A stretch of 64,000 bases of DNA from Pseudomonas chlororaphis (GTDB lineage: Bacteria; Pseudomonadota; Gammaproteobacteria; Pseudomonadales; Pseudomonadaceae), in NCBI GenBank assembly GCA_001023535.1, contig CP011020.1, forward strand, positions 708,596 to 772,595, given 5' to 3'. The stretch's first letter is position 1. Every line of letters starts with the position of its first letter. This document shows positions 24,239-34,629 of this stretch, in pieces. Below the pieces are notes generated by a model that was not told the origin of the DNA, ran no database searches, and saw nothing but the letters and a program-made list of their open reading frames with translations. The translations under genes and the position numbers were made by a program.

Positions 24239-25630
24239 TCAAGCGTGCACCAACTCCCCATGTTCATCAGCGTCGAGCAAGGCCTTGTCGGTCTGTTGCA
24301 TCACCTGGCTGGTGATCGCCCCGGCGGTGATCGAGCCGCTGACGTTCAGCGCCGTGCGACCCATGTCGATCAGCGGCTCGACGGAAATCAGCAGCGCCAC
24401 CAGCGAGACCGGCAAGCCCATCGCCGGCAGCACGATCAGCGCGGCAAATGTCGCCCCGCCACCGACCCCGGCGACGCCCGCCGAACTCAAGGTCACGATC
24501 GCCACCAGCGTCGCGATCCATACCGGGTCCAGCGGGTTGATGCCCACTGTCGGCGCAACCATGACCGCCAGCATCGCCGGGTACAGGCCGGCGCAACCGT
24601 TCTGGCCGATGGTGGCGCCGAACGAGGCGCTGAAGCTGGCGATGGCGCGTGGAATGCCGAGGCGGCTGGTCTGGACTTCGATGCTCAGCGGGATGGTCGC
24701 CGCGCTGGAGCGGCTGGTGAAGGCGAAGGTCAGCACCGGCCAGATCTTGCGCAAGAAACGCAACGGGTTGATCCCCGCCGCGCTGACCAGCAGGCCATGG
24801 ACGACGAACATCAGGCCCAGGCCCAGGTACGACACCACCACGAAACTGCCGAGCTTGATGATGTCCTGCAGGTTGGAGCCCGCCACCACTTTGGTCATCA
24901 ACGCCAGCACGCCATAGGGCGTCAGCTTCATCACCAACCGCACCAGACGCGTGACCCAGCTCTGCAGGGTGTCGATGGCGTCGATCACTTTCTGACCTTT
25001 TTGCGCGTCATCCTTGAGCAACTGCAGGGCGGCCACGCCGAGGAACGCGGCGAAGATCACCACGCTGATGATCGAGGTCGGCTTGGCCCGGGCCAGGTCG
25101 GCAAAGGGGTTTTGTGGAATGAACGAAAGCAGCAACTGCGGGATGTTCAGGTCGGCGACCTTGCCGGCGTAATCGCTCTGGATCACTTGCAGGCGCGCCA
25201 GTTCCTGGCTGCCGGCCACCAGCCCTTCGGCGGTGAGGCCGAACAGGTTGGTCAGGCCGATCCCGATCAGGGCGGCGATGGCCGTGGTGAACAGCAAGGT
25301 GCCGATGGTCAGGAAGCTGATCTTGCCCAGGGACGAGGCGTTGTGCAGACGCGCCACGGCGCTGAGGATCGAGGCGAAGACCAGCGGGATGACGATCATC
25401 TGCAACAGTTGCACGTAGCCGTTGCCGACCAGGTCGAACCAGCCGATCGAGGCCTTGAGCACCGGGTTGCCAGCCCCGTAGATCGTGTGCAGGGCCACCC
25501 CGAACCCCACGCCCAGCACCAGGGCCAGCAGTACTTTCCTGGCCAGGCTCCAGCTGGCGTGACGGGTTTGCGCCAGGCCGAACAGCAAGGCGAGGAACAC
25601 CAGCAGATTGAGGATCAGCGGCAGATTCAT
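24239..25630 (-). CDS. tcyP: L-cystine (dicarboxylate/amino acid:cation) symporter, TcyP/YdjN-like
   Basis: A 463-residue sodium- or proton-coupled transporter of the DAACS family, the length of E. coli TcyP (YdjN), which imports cystine. Eight or more membrane segments, the substrate-site hairpin [15 protein letters not shown] and the conserved [18 protein letters not shown] stretch are visible. The TTG at 25633 is in frame, but the ATG at 25630 has GGAG eight bases upstream and is chosen. Substrate by homology is cystine; not provable from sequence alone. Confidence 0.87.
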   Translation of the reverse strand: MNLPLILNLLVFLALLFGLAQTRHASWSLARKVLLALVLGVGFGVALHTIYGAGNPVLKASIGWFDLVGNGYVQLLQMIVIPLVFASILSAVARLHNASSLGKISFLTIGTLLFTTAIAALIGIGLTNLFGLTAEGLVAGSQELARLQVIQSDYAGKVADLNIPQLLLSFIPQNPFADLARAKPTSIISVVIFAAFLGVAALQLLKDDAQKGQKVIDAIDTLQSWVTRLVRLVMKLTPYGVLALMTKVVAGSNLQDIIKLGSFVVVSYLGLGLMFVVHGLLVSAAGINPLRFLRKIWPVLTFAFTSRSSAATIPLSIEVQTSRLGIPRAIASFSASFGATIGQNGCAGLYPAMLAVMVAPTVGINPLDPVWIATLVAIVTLSSAGVAGVGGGATFAALIVLPAMGLPVSLVALLISVEPLIDMGRTALNVSGSITAGAITSQVMQQTDKALLDADEHGELVHA

Positions 25631-25872
25631 CAAGAGAGCTCCGTTAAGACTTTGCCAGTCGCTTGAAGCCGCGACTGCGAACCGGGAAGCCTAACAGTCT
25701 GATAACTAATGAATTAATACTAAAAATGCATGTTGAATGTCGTTTATGGAATAAGGACGTGGCGTTTGCGGGTACGTCGCTGGCGTTTTCAAGACGTAAG
25801 CGGTCGCGGACAGGCGAGGACTGTCATACGCATTTGTTAGCGTCGGGTTCTTTGAACCTGGGAGAAATGCCG

Positions 25873-26928
25873 ATGAAGCTCGCACCTCGTTTTCTCGCTG
25901 TCGCCTTGAGCCTGGGCCTGGCCGGACAGGCCCTTGCCACCGAGCTCAAGCACTGGCCGGCCGAGCAGGCCAAGGCCCTGGACGCGATGATCGCGGCCAA
26001 CGCCAACAAGGGTAACTACGCGGTGTTCGACATGGACAACACCAGCTACCGTTACGACCTCGAGGAATCGTTGCTGCCGTTCATGGAGAACAAGGGCCTC
26101 ATCACCCGCGAAACCCTGGACCCGTCCCTCAAGCTGATGCCGTTCAAGGACACCGCCGACCACAAGGAAAGCCTGTTCAGCTATTACTATCGCCTGTGCG
26201 AAGTGGACGACATGGTCTGCTACCCCTGGGTGGCCCAGGTGTTCTCCGGTTTCACCCTCAAGGAGCTCAAGGGCTACGTCGACGAGCTGATGGCTTCTGG
26301 CAAGCCGGTGCCCACCACGTATTACGACGGCGACAAGGTCGTCAACTCCACCGTCAACCCGCCCAAGGTCTTCACCGGCCAGGCCGAGCTGTACAACAAA
26401 CTGATGGAAAACGGCATCGAGGTCTATGTCATGACCGCGGCGTCGGAAGAATTGGTGCGCATGGTCGCTGCCGATCCGAAGTATGGCTACAACCTCAAGC
26501 CGCAGAACGTGATCGGCGTGACCACGCTGCTCAAGGATCGCAAGACGGGCGAACTGACCACGGCCCGCAAGCAGATCAGCGCCGGCAAGTATGACGAGAA
26601 GGCCAACCTCGACCTGGAGTACACGCCTTACCTGTGGACGCCGGCGACCTGGATGGCCGGCAAGCATGCAGCGATCCTGACCTACATCGACGAGTGGAAG
26701 AAACCGGTGCTCGTGGGCGGCGACACGCCGAGCAGCGATGGCTACATGTTGTTCCACGATGTGGATGTAGCGAAGGGCGGTATCCACCTGTGGGTCAACC
26801 GCAAGGACAAATACATGACCCAGATCAACGGCATGATGGCCAAGCATGCTGCGGCCCAGGCCAAGGAAGGGCTGCCGGTGACGGCGGACAAGAACTGGGT
26901 GATCGTCAAGCCGGAAGACATCCAGTAA
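25873..26928 (+). CDS. Periplasmic HAD phosphatase, phosphocholine phosphatase-like (PchP)
   Basis: A 351-residue exported HAD phosphatase resembling Pseudomonas PchP, which releases phosphate from phosphocholine during choline-ester use. A signal peptide (1-22) precedes HAD motif I DMDNT (53-57); motif III appears as VGGDTPSSDGYM. Size fits PchP (about 350 residues). Two ATGs lie six bases apart: the one at 25867 is only two bases from GGAG, so the one at 25873 (spacing about eight) is preferred. A REP-like repeat and a strong terminator follow. Confidence 0.8.
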   Translation: MKLAPRFLAVALSLGLAGQALATELKHWPAEQAKALDAMIAANANKGNYAVFDMDNTSYRYDLEESLLPFMENKGLITRETLDPSLKLMPFKDTADHKESLFSYYYRLCEVDDMVCYPWVAQVFSGFTLKELKGYVDELMASGKPVPTTYYDGDKVVNSTVNPPKVFTGQAELYNKLMENGIEVYVMTAASEELVRMVAADPKYGYNLKPQNVIGVTTLLKDRKTGELTTARKQISAGKYDEKANLDLEYTPYLWTPATWMAGKHAAILTYIDEWKKPVLVGGDTPSSDGYMLFHDVDVAKGGIHLWVNRKDKYMTQINGMMAKHAAAQAKEGLPVTADKNWVIVKPEDIQ

Positions 26929-26961
26929 GTCCCACGACCCCGCGGGGGGCCACGAAGAACC

Positions 26962-27080
26962 CGTGGCAAGGGCCTGCTCCCGCTCGACTGCGTAGCAGTC
27001 GCAAACCAGGTCATGCGGTTTGCCTGAAGCAATGCTGGGGGCCTGCTGCGCAGGCCAGCGGGAGCAAGCTCCCTCGCCAC
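26962..27080. repeat. REP-like inverted pair, GTGGC-AGGG...GCAAGCTCCCTCGCCAC variant
   Basis: Degenerate first unit (26962: CGTGGCAAGGGCCTGCTCCCG) and a good second unit ending at 27080 (GCGGGAGCAAGCTCCCTCGC) flank a core containing a second small palindrome. Related copies lie at 30591 and 57007. Confidence 0.78.
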
Positions 27081-27115
27081 AAGAGACTCCACGGCCGTAA
27101 GGCAAATGAGAGCCC

Positions 27116-27150
27116 AAAAAAATGCCCCGCACTTGGCGGGGCATTTTTTT
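27116..27150. terminator. Bidirectional rho-independent terminator between the phosphatase gene and ilvD
   Basis: A perfect 15-base stem (27116-27130 and 27136-27150) with the five-base loop ACTTG; one arm begins with seven A and the other ends with seven T, so it terminates transcription in both directions. It serves the convergent phosphatase gene and ilvD. Confidence 0.93.
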
Positions 27151-27165
27151 GGCCGCTTTAGACGC

Positions 27166-29007
27166 TTACAAGCCGTCGAGCATTGCCTTGTTGCGTACAG
27201 CGCCCTTGTCGGCGCTGGTGGCGAGCAGGGCGTAGGCCTTGAGTGCCGTGGTGACCTTGCGCGGGCGCACTTCCACCGGCTTCCAGCCTTTCTTGTCCTG
27301 TTCGACGCGGCGCGCGGCCAGCTCTTCATCGCTGATCAACAGGTTGATCGAGCGGTTCGGAATGTCGATCAGCACCTTATCGCCATCGCGCACCAGGCCG
27401 ATGGCGCCACCTGCCGCCGCTTCAGGCGAAGCGTGACCGATGGACAGGCCCGAAGTCCCGCCGGAGAAACGGCCGTCGGTGAGCAGGGCGCAGGCTTTGC
27501 CCAGGCCCTTGGACTTCAGGTAGGACGTGGGGTAGAGCATTTCCTGCATGCCCGGGCCACCTTTCGGGCCTTCGTAGCGAATGATCACGATGTCGCCGGC
27601 CTTCACCTCGTCCGCGAGGATCCCGCGCACGGCGCTGTCCTGGCTTTCGAAGATCTTGGCGTTGCCTTCGAACACGTGGATCGACTCATCGACGCCGGCG
27701 GTCTTCACCACGCAACCGTCCAGGGCGATGTTGCCGTACAGCACGGCCAACCCGCCTTCCTTGGAGTAGGCGTGCTCGACGCTGCGGATGCAGCCGTTCT
27801 CACGATCGTCGTCCAGGGTTTCCCAACGGGTCGACTGGCTGAACGCGGTCTGTGTCGGAATGCCCGCCGGGCCTGCCTTGAAGAAGTGATGCACGGCTTC
27901 GTCGGTGGTCTGGGTGATGTCCCACTTGGCGATAGCCTCGGCCATGGTCTTGCTGTGCACGGTCGGCAGGTCGGTGTGCAGCAACCCGCCTCGGGCCAGG
28001 GAACCGAGGATACTGATGATCCCGCCGGCACGGTGCACATCTTCCATGTGGTACTTCTGGATGTTCGGCGCGACCTTGCACAGTTGCGGCACGTTGCGGG
28101 ACAGGCGGTCGATGTCGCGCAGGTCGAAATCGATCTCGGCTTCCTGGGCGGCGGCCAGCAGGTGCAGGATGGTGTTGGTGGAACCGCCCATGGCGATGTC
28201 CAGGGTCATGGCGTTTTCGAACGCCTTGAAGTTGGCGATGTTGCGTGGCAACACCGACGCATCATTCTCACCGTAGTAGCGCTTGCACAGCTCGACGATG
28301 GTGCGGCCGGCCTGCAGGAACAGCTGCTCGCGGTCGCTGTGGGTGGCCAGGGTCGAGCCGTTGCCCGGCAGGGCCAGGCCCAGGGCTTCGGTCAGGCAGT
28401 TCATCGAGTTGGCGGTGAACATGCCGGAGCACGAACCGCAGGTCGGGCAGGCGCTGCGCTCGTACTCGGCGACTTTCTCGTCAGAAGCGCTGGAGTCGGC
28501 GGCGATCACCATGGCGTCCACCAGGTCGAGGCCGTGGCTGGCCAGCTTGGTCTTGCCGGCTTCCATCGGGCCGCCGGAAACGAAGATCACCGGGATGTTC
28601 AGGCGCAGCGCGGCCATCAGCATGCCGGGGGTGATCTTGTCGCAGTTGGAAATGCACACGATGGCGTCGGCGCAGTGGGCGTTGACCATGTACTCGACGG
28701 AGTCGGCGATGATCTCGCGGCTGGGCAGCGAATAGAGCATGCCGTCGTGGCCCATGGCGATGCCGTCGTCCACGGCGATGGTGTTGAATTCTTTCGCCAC
28801 GCCGCCAGCGCGTTCGATTTCCCGGGCCACCAGTTGACCCAGGTCCTTGAGGTGCACGTGGCCCGGTACGAACTGGGTGAAGGAGTTGGCAACGGCGATG
28901 ATCGGCTTCTTGAAGTCGTCATCCTTCATCCCCGTGGCGCGCCACAAGGCACGGGCGCCGGCCATGTTGCGGCCATGGGTGGATGTTTTCGAGCGGTAAT
29001 CGGGCAT
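27166..29007 (-). CDS. ilvD: Dihydroxy-acid dehydratase
   Basis: Fe-S enzyme that dehydrates dihydroxyisovalerate and dihydroxymethylvalerate in valine and isoleucine synthesis. The 613-residue product has the family start [20 protein letters not shown], a cluster-binding Cys region ([12 protein letters not shown] and [17 protein letters not shown]) and [14 protein letters not shown]. The length is that of the full enzyme. A large gap with a probable promoter lies upstream. Confidence 0.97.
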   Translation of the reverse strand: MPDYRSKTSTHGRNMAGARALWRATGMKDDDFKKPIIAVANSFTQFVPGHVHLKDLGQLVAREIERAGGVAKEFNTIAVDDGIAMGHDGMLYSLPSREIIADSVEYMVNAHCADAIVCISNCDKITPGMLMAALRLNIPVIFVSGGPMEAGKTKLASHGLDLVDAMVIAADSSASDEKVAEYERSACPTCGSCSGMFTANSMNCLTEALGLALPGNGSTLATHSDREQLFLQAGRTIVELCKRYYGENDASVLPRNIANFKAFENAMTLDIAMGGSTNTILHLLAAAQEAEIDFDLRDIDRLSRNVPQLCKVAPNIQKYHMEDVHRAGGIISILGSLARGGLLHTDLPTVHSKTMAEAIAKWDITQTTDEAVHHFFKAGPAGIPTQTAFSQSTRWETLDDDRENGCIRSVEHAYSKEGGLAVLYGNIALDGCVVKTAGVDESIHVFEGNAKIFESQDSAVRGILADEVKAGDIVIIRYEGPKGGPGMQEMLYPTSYLKSKGLGKACALLTDGRFSGGTSGLSIGHASPEAAAGGAIGLVRDGDKVLIDIPNRSINLLISDEELAARRVEQDKKGWKPVEVRPRKVTTALKAYALLATSADKGAVRNKAMLDGL

Positions 29008-29326
29008 GGAGCACTCCGGGCGGCTAATCAGGTACTAATCAGGTAACAAGGGGAAGTGAGCTTCTGTTGACCTCTGGAACACTCGGGATGGGCGCAGTGT
29101 CTGGAGGTGGCCGATGACTGTGCAGGATCGCTGCGAGCCTGGGCATGAGCTCATAAACCCGCCGGGGATGAATGGCGATGAATGTCGCGATTCTACACCG
29201 CTGGCGTCAGGATGAAATGACGCAAAGTGCTGATCGGGTGTGAATGTCGCGCACGGGATGACGATTGGTAGCGTTCACGCCCACAGGGTGGAGTGGCGCG
29301 GGAAAAGCCCCACGCCACGATAGCAC
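29008..29326. other. Intergenic region between ilvD and rlmI
   Basis: 319 bases, expected to hold the ilvD promoter near 29010-29100. Two short direct copies of AATGTCGCG are visible (near 29175 and 29242). I see no leader peptide or clear riboswitch. A stem-loop at 29293-29318 is listed separately. Confidence 0.4.
29293..29318 (-). terminator. Stem-loop terminator candidate after rlmI
   Basis: GTGGCG-GGG and its imperfect complement CCC-CGCCAC close around AAAAG, nine bases after the rlmI stop on the minus strand. The T run is inside the loop rather than after the stem, so efficiency is uncertain. Confidence 0.5.
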
Positions 29327-30523
29327 TCAACTGTTCGGCAACAACCGGCAGGTAATGCTCTTGATGTAGCGGGTTTCGGGAATGGCCGGGTGGACCGGGT
29401 GGTCTGGGCCTTGGCCGCCGCGTTCGAGCAGTTGGATGTTGCGGTCCAGGTGGCGGGCGCTGGTCAGGAGGATGTTTTGCAGGTCGTCTTCGGGCAGGTG
29501 CATCGAGCACGAGGCGCTGACCAGGATGCCGTCCTTGCTGAGCAGGCGCATGGCTTGTTCGTTGAGGCGGCGGTACGCGCCTTCGCCGTTCTTCAGGTCT
29601 TTCTTGCGCTTGATGAAGGCCGGTGGGTCGGCGACGATCACGTCGAAGCGCTCTTCGCTGGCCTTGAGTTCCTTCAGGGCTTCGAAGACGTCGCCTTCGA
29701 TGCAGGTCAGTTTCTCGGCGAAGCCGTTCAGCGCGGCGTTGCGCTCGACACCGTCGAGGGCGAAGCCCGAGGCGTCGACGCAGAACACTTCGCTGGCGCC
29801 GAAGGCCGCGGCTTGCACGCCCCAGCCGCCGATGTAGCTGAACAGGTCCAGTACGCGCTTGCCTTTGGCGTACGGGGCCAGGCGCGCGCGGTTCATGCGG
29901 TGGTCGTAGAACCAGCCGGTTTTCTGGCCTTCCATGACCGGTGCTTCGAATTTCACGCCATTCTCTTCCAGGGCGACCCATTCCGGCACGAGGCCGAACA
30001 CGGTCTCGACGTAGCGGTTCAGGCCTTCGGCGTCGCGGGCGGCGGAGTCATTCTTGAACAGGATGCCGCTGGGCTTGAGCACCTGGGTCAGGGCCGCGAT
30101 CACGTCATCTTTGTGGGCCTCCATGGTGGCGGAGGCAATCTGTACCACCAGGATGTCGCCGAAACGGTCGACCACCAGGCCCGGCAACAGGTCGGAGTCA
30201 CCGTAGACCAGGCGATAGAACGGCTTGTCGAACAGCCGCTCGCGCAACGACAGTGCCACGTTGAGGCGGTGCACCAGCAGGGATTTGTCCAGCGCCAGCT
30301 TCACGTCACGCGACAGCAGGCGTGCGCAGATCAGGTTGTTGGGGCTCATCGCGACGATGCCCAACGGCTTGCCGCCGGCCGCCTCGAGGACCGCCTGGTC
30401 GCCGGCCTGGAAACCGTGCAGCGGCGTGGCGGCCACGTCGATTTCGTTACTGTAGACCCACAAGTGGCCGGCGCGCAGGCGACGGTCGGCGTTGGCTTTG
30501 AGGCGCAGGCTAGGCAGGGACAT
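29327..30523 (-). CDS. rlmI: 23S rRNA (cytosine-C5)-methyltransferase RlmI-like
   Basis: A 398-residue class I SAM methyltransferase. It has an N-terminal PUA-like domain (LRLKANADRRLRAGHLWVYS), a RNA-binding middle region and the methyltransferase motifs VLDLFSYIGGWGVQAA (SAM site) and VIVADPPAFIKRKKD (catalytic loop). This matches RlmI, which makes m5C1962 in 23S rRNA. The ATG at 30523 gives the usual N-terminus MSLPSLRLK. Confidence 0.9.
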   Translation of the reverse strand: MSLPSLRLKANADRRLRAGHLWVYSNEIDVAATPLHGFQAGDQAVLEAAGGKPLGIVAMSPNNLICARLLSRDVKLALDKSLLVHRLNVALSLRERLFDKPFYRLVYGDSDLLPGLVVDRFGDILVVQIASATMEAHKDDVIAALTQVLKPSGILFKNDSAARDAEGLNRYVETVFGLVPEWVALEENGVKFEAPVMEGQKTGWFYDHRMNRARLAPYAKGKRVLDLFSYIGGWGVQAAAFGASEVFCVDASGFALDGVERNAALNGFAEKLTCIEGDVFEALKELKASEERFDVIVADPPAFIKRKKDLKNGEGAYRRLNEQAMRLLSKDGILVSASCSMHLPEDDLQNILLTSARHLDRNIQLLERGGQGPDHPVHPAIPETRYIKSITCRLLPNS

Positions 30524-30590
30524 GACGTCGCTCCGGAAAAAAGAGCGGGAGTATAGCGTGTTGAAGCGGGTCCGGGGCTTGCGCTGGACA

Positions 30591-30658
30591 TGTGGCGAGG
30601 GAGCTTGCTCCCGCTGGGTGGCGCAGCCGCCCTATTTCGATCAAGCCCCCTCGCTACG
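30591..30658. repeat. Degenerate REP pair
   Basis: TGTGGCGAGGGAGCTTGCTC at 30591 starts a good unit of the same variant as 57007; the opposite unit (ending CCCCCTCGCTACGA) is shortened and mutated. Decayed copy. Confidence 0.68.
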
Positions 30659-30663
30659 ATGAG

Positions 30664-31203
30664 TCAGGCAGACAACGCCCCGATCAGCTCGCGATTGAAC
30701 GCCGGGATGTCATCCGGCTGGCGGCTGCTGATCAATGTGCCGTCCTTGACCACTTCCTTGTCGACCCAGTTCGCCCCGGCGTTGACCAGGTCATCCTTGA
30801 GCGTCTTGTAGCTGGTCATGGTCTTGCCCTTGACCAGCCCGGCCGACACCAGCAGCCAGCCACCGTGGCAGATGACCGCGATGGGCTTGCTGGCCGCCTC
30901 GAAACCCTTGACCAGCTTCTGCGCGTCGGGGTCTATGCGGATGGTGTCGGAGTTCTGCACGCCGCCGGGCAGGACCACGGCGTCGTACTGCTCGACATTG
31001 GCGACCTTGAAGGTCCGGTCGATCCTGAAGTCGTCGGCGGGTTTGTCATGGTTCCAGCCTTTGACCTGGCCTTCGTCGGCGGAAATGATGTCCACCTGGG
31101 CGCCGGCCTGTTCCAGCGCCTGTTTCGGGCCGGTCAGTTCGACCTGTTCGAAACCGTCGGTCACCAGGATGGCAACACGCTTGTTGTTCAGCGAACCGGG
31201 CAT
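30664..31203 (-). CDS. DJ-1/PfpI family glutamine amidotransferase-like protein
   Basis: A 179-residue DJ-1/PfpI family protein, related to PfpI protease and YhbO-type stress proteins. The nucleophile elbow AVICHGGWLL holds the conserved Cys-His; the upstream EQVELTGPK provides the conserved Glu. Likely protective (protease, glyoxalase or deglycase activities are reported for relatives). The ATG at 31203 has GAGGAG upstream; the TTG at 31218 is not chosen. Confidence 0.87.
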   Translation of the reverse strand: MPGSLNNKRVAILVTDGFEQVELTGPKQALEQAGAQVDIISADEGQVKGWNHDKPADDFRIDRTFKVANVEQYDAVVLPGGVQNSDTIRIDPDAQKLVKGFEAASKPIAVICHGGWLLVSAGLVKGKTMTSYKTLKDDLVNAGANWVDKEVVKDGTLISSRQPDDIPAFNRELIGALSA

Positions 31204-31379
31204 GAAAAATCTCCTCAAGCTGAGTGGGTTGGCGGCCGACCTAAACCTTACGCAGGCTTGATGTCGGCCCTACACAGTCCGAAGCCTGAGCCCGAAGGAA
31301 AGTTCCGACTATCTACCCGACGGTGTATCGGATCCATCTTTAAGGGTTAGAATCCCCGCTTGACCCAGAGTGTGTACTC

Positions 31380-32249
31380 ATGTCCCAAGAGCTTTCCGCC
31401 GAACAGATTCAACAGTCCCTGCAAGGCATCAGTGTGCCGCCCCAGCCGCAGATCATGGTTGACCTGCAGATGGAGCAGTACATGCCCGATCCGGACCTGG
31501 ACACCATCGCCAAGCTGATCTCCCAGGACCCGGGCCTTTCGGGGGCCTTGCTCAAGATCGTCAATTCGCCTTACTACGGGCTGCGCAACAAGATCACCTC
31601 GATTCAGCGCGCGGTGAATCTGCTGGGCAGTCGTTCGATCATCAACCTGATCAACGCGCAGTCGATCAAGGGTGAATTGCACGATGACGCCATCGTTACC
31701 CTGAACCGTTTCTGGGACACCGCCCAGGACGTGGCGATGACCTGCCTGACCCTGGCCAAGCGTGTCGGTCTGGAAAACGGCGACGAAGCCTACGCGCTAG
31801 GGTTGTTCCACGATTGCGGCGTGCCGTTGATGCTCAAGCAATTCCCCCACTACATGAGCGTGCTCGAGCAGGCCTACGCCAATGCCAGCGCCGAGTGCCG
31901 GGTGGTGGACACTGAAAACCGCGAGTTCAATACCAACCATGCGGTGGTCGGCTACTACACCTCCAAGTCCTGGCGCCTGCCGGATCACGTCAGCCAGGCC
32001 ATCGCCAACCACCACAATGCCCTGGCGGTCTTCAGCGACGAGTCCTCGCGCAACAACACCGCGCTGAAGAATTTGCTGGCGATCCTGAAAATGTCCGAGA
32101 ACATCTGCGCCTCCCACCGGGTGCTGGGCAACCAGCCTGAAGACCATGAGTGGGACAGCGTCGGGGCGCTGGTGCTCGACTACATCGGCTTGTCGGAATA
32201 CGACTTCCAGACCCAGAAACAGGAAATCCGCGACCTGTCCACTCGTTGA
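31380..32249 (+). CDS. HDOD domain protein
   Basis: A 289-residue protein made almost entirely of one HDOD domain (about 22-215), a non-enzymatic HD relative: LISQDPGLSGALLKIVNSPYY, then GLFHDCGVPLML and the late ANHH stretch are typical. HDOD proteins are signalling or regulatory adaptors in proteobacteria. No GGDEF or EAL domain is attached. mutM starts 29 bases later; co-transcription is likely. Confidence 0.85.
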   Translation: MSQELSAEQIQQSLQGISVPPQPQIMVDLQMEQYMPDPDLDTIAKLISQDPGLSGALLKIVNSPYYGLRNKITSIQRAVNLLGSRSIINLINAQSIKGELHDDAIVTLNRFWDTAQDVAMTCLTLAKRVGLENGDEAYALGLFHDCGVPLMLKQFPHYMSVLEQAYANASAECRVVDTENREFNTNHAVVGYYTSKSWRLPDHVSQAIANHHNALAVFSDESSRNNTALKNLLAILKMSENICASHRVLGNQPEDHEWDSVGALVLDYIGLSEYDFQTQKQEIRDLSTR

Positions 32250-32278
32250 GTGCCCGGTTCGCCTGACTCGAGAGCCCC

Positions 32279-33091
32279 ATGCCAGAACTGCCGGAAGTCG
32301 AAACCACCCGTCGCGGCATCGCGCCACACCTCGAAGGACAACGGGTCAGCCGCGTGCTGGTGCGCGATCGTCGCCTGCGTTGGCCGATCCCGGAAGACCT
32401 CGACGTGCGGCTCTCCGGCCAGCGCATCGTGCAGGTGGAGCGGCGGGCCAAGTACCTGCTGATCAATGCCGAGGTCGGCACGTTGATCAGCCACCTAGGC
32501 ATGTCCGGCAACCTGCGGTTGGTGGAAATCGGCATGCCGGCGGCCAAGCACGAGCATGTGGACATCGAGCTGGAGTCCGGCCTGGCCTTGCGCTACACCG
32601 ACCCACGGCGCTTCGGCGCCATGCTCTGGAGCCTCGACCCGCTCAACCATGAGTTGCTGGTGCGCCTCGGGCCGGAGCCGTTGACCGACCTGTTCCACGG
32701 CGAGCGCCTGTTCCAGTTGTCTCGGGGCCGCGCCATGGCGGTCAAGCCGTTCATCATGGACAACGCCGTGGTGGTAGGGGTGGGCAATATCTATGCGACC
32801 GAGGCGCTGTTTGCCGCCGGCATCGACCCGCGCCGGGCGGCCGGGGGCATTTCCCGGGCGCGTTACCTGAAGCTGGCCATCGAGATCAAACGCATCCTTG
32901 CCCATGCCATCGAGCGGGGCGGCACCACGCTGCGGGATTTCATCGGCGGTGACGGCCAGCCGGGGTATTTCCAGCAGGAATTGTTCGTGTACGGCCGCGG
33001 TGGCGAGCTGTGCAAGGTCTGCGGCACGGGGCTGCGGGAAATCCGCCTCGGCCAGCGCGCCAGTGTCTGGTGTCCGCGCTGCCAGCGCTGA
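32279..33091 (+). CDS. mutM: Formamidopyrimidine-DNA glycosylase
   Basis: Base-excision repair enzyme that removes 8-oxoguanine and formamidopyrimidines and nicks the DNA. The 270-residue product begins [12 protein letters not shown] after the Met, giving the catalytic N-terminal Pro and Glu; a C-terminal zinc finger (CKVCGTG... WCPRC) is intact. Length is typical. Confidence 0.97.
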   Translation: MPELPEVETTRRGIAPHLEGQRVSRVLVRDRRLRWPIPEDLDVRLSGQRIVQVERRAKYLLINAEVGTLISHLGMSGNLRLVEIGMPAAKHEHVDIELESGLALRYTDPRRFGAMLWSLDPLNHELLVRLGPEPLTDLFHGERLFQLSRGRAMAVKPFIMDNAVVVGVGNIYATEALFAAGIDPRRAAGGISRARYLKLAIEIKRILAHAIERGGTTLRDFIGGDGQPGYFQQELFVYGRGGELCKVCGTGLREIRLGQRASVWCPRCQR

Positions 33092-33155
33092 TCGGAGCTG
33101 ATCCGTCCTACGGTCTATAGTCAGTTGTCAGACTGCTTAGCCGAAGGACCGCCCC

Positions 33156-33476
33156 ATGAACCTGTTTCGCCTCGTCGTTCTAACGTTGCTGTTGAGTGTC
33201 GCCGCGCCCGCCCTGGCGAACGGTGGCAGCGGCGACCCGCGCTATACCATCCAGAACCCACCAGCCTATGCCATGCTCGGCGACCTGTTGATCGCCCGCC
33301 CGTTGTTGCTTGCTGCCACCGTGATCGGCACGGGGGCGTTCGTGGTGTCGTTGCCCTTTACCGCGCTGGGCGGTGGGGTGGGCGATGCGGGTAAAGCGCT
33401 GGTGGTGGACCCGGCGAAAGCCACGTTTGTGCGGTGTTTGGGGTGTATCGGGGAGGGATTTGAGCGGCAGGAGTGA
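33156..33476 (+). CDS. Small exported hypothetical protein
   Basis: A 106-residue protein with a signal peptide ([21 protein letters not shown]) and one hydrophobic segment (about 50-75: [20 protein letters not shown]). Two Cys (CLGC) lie near the C-terminus. It resembles small proteins sometimes labelled multidrug transporter in Pseudomonas, but it is too short to be one. Function unknown. Confidence 0.65.
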   Translation: MNLFRLVVLTLLLSVAAPALANGGSGDPRYTIQNPPAYAMLGDLLIARPLLLAATVIGTGAFVVSLPFTALGGGVGDAGKALVVDPAKATFVRCLGCIGEGFERQE

Positions 33477-33510
33477 GGGAGTTGGTTTTGGGGTATGGCT
33501 GATGGCCTCT

Positions 33511-33602
33511 TCGCGAGCAAGCCCGCTCCCACAGGGATTGGCTGTGCTCACCGAATTTGCGTCTTGAGCAGATCCCCTTGTGGGAGCGGGCTTGCTCGCG
33601 AA
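33511..33602. repeat. REPIN, GCGAGCAAGCCCGCTCCCACA family
   Basis: Inverted units at 33511-33533 and 33579-33602, variant with CCCGC in place of CTCGC; between convergent genes. Confidence 0.9.
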
Positions 33603-33636
33603 GAGGCCCGCAAAAAACACTACAAAATTATCCGGC

Positions 33637-34601
<965 letters not shown>

Positions 34602-34629
34602 CTATAGACGGTGCGAATAATCCGGATAT

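Noticed and set aside
24113..25666. A 517-codon plus-strand frame opposite the cystine transporter gene
   Set aside because: Antisense to a transporter with clear motifs; composition is Gln/His/Arg repeats produced by the opposite strand's membrane codons.
27106..29046. A 646-codon plus-strand frame opposite ilvD
   Set aside because: Exactly antisense to ilvD, low-complexity His/Val/Gly/Gln composition and no family. Shadow of a real gene.
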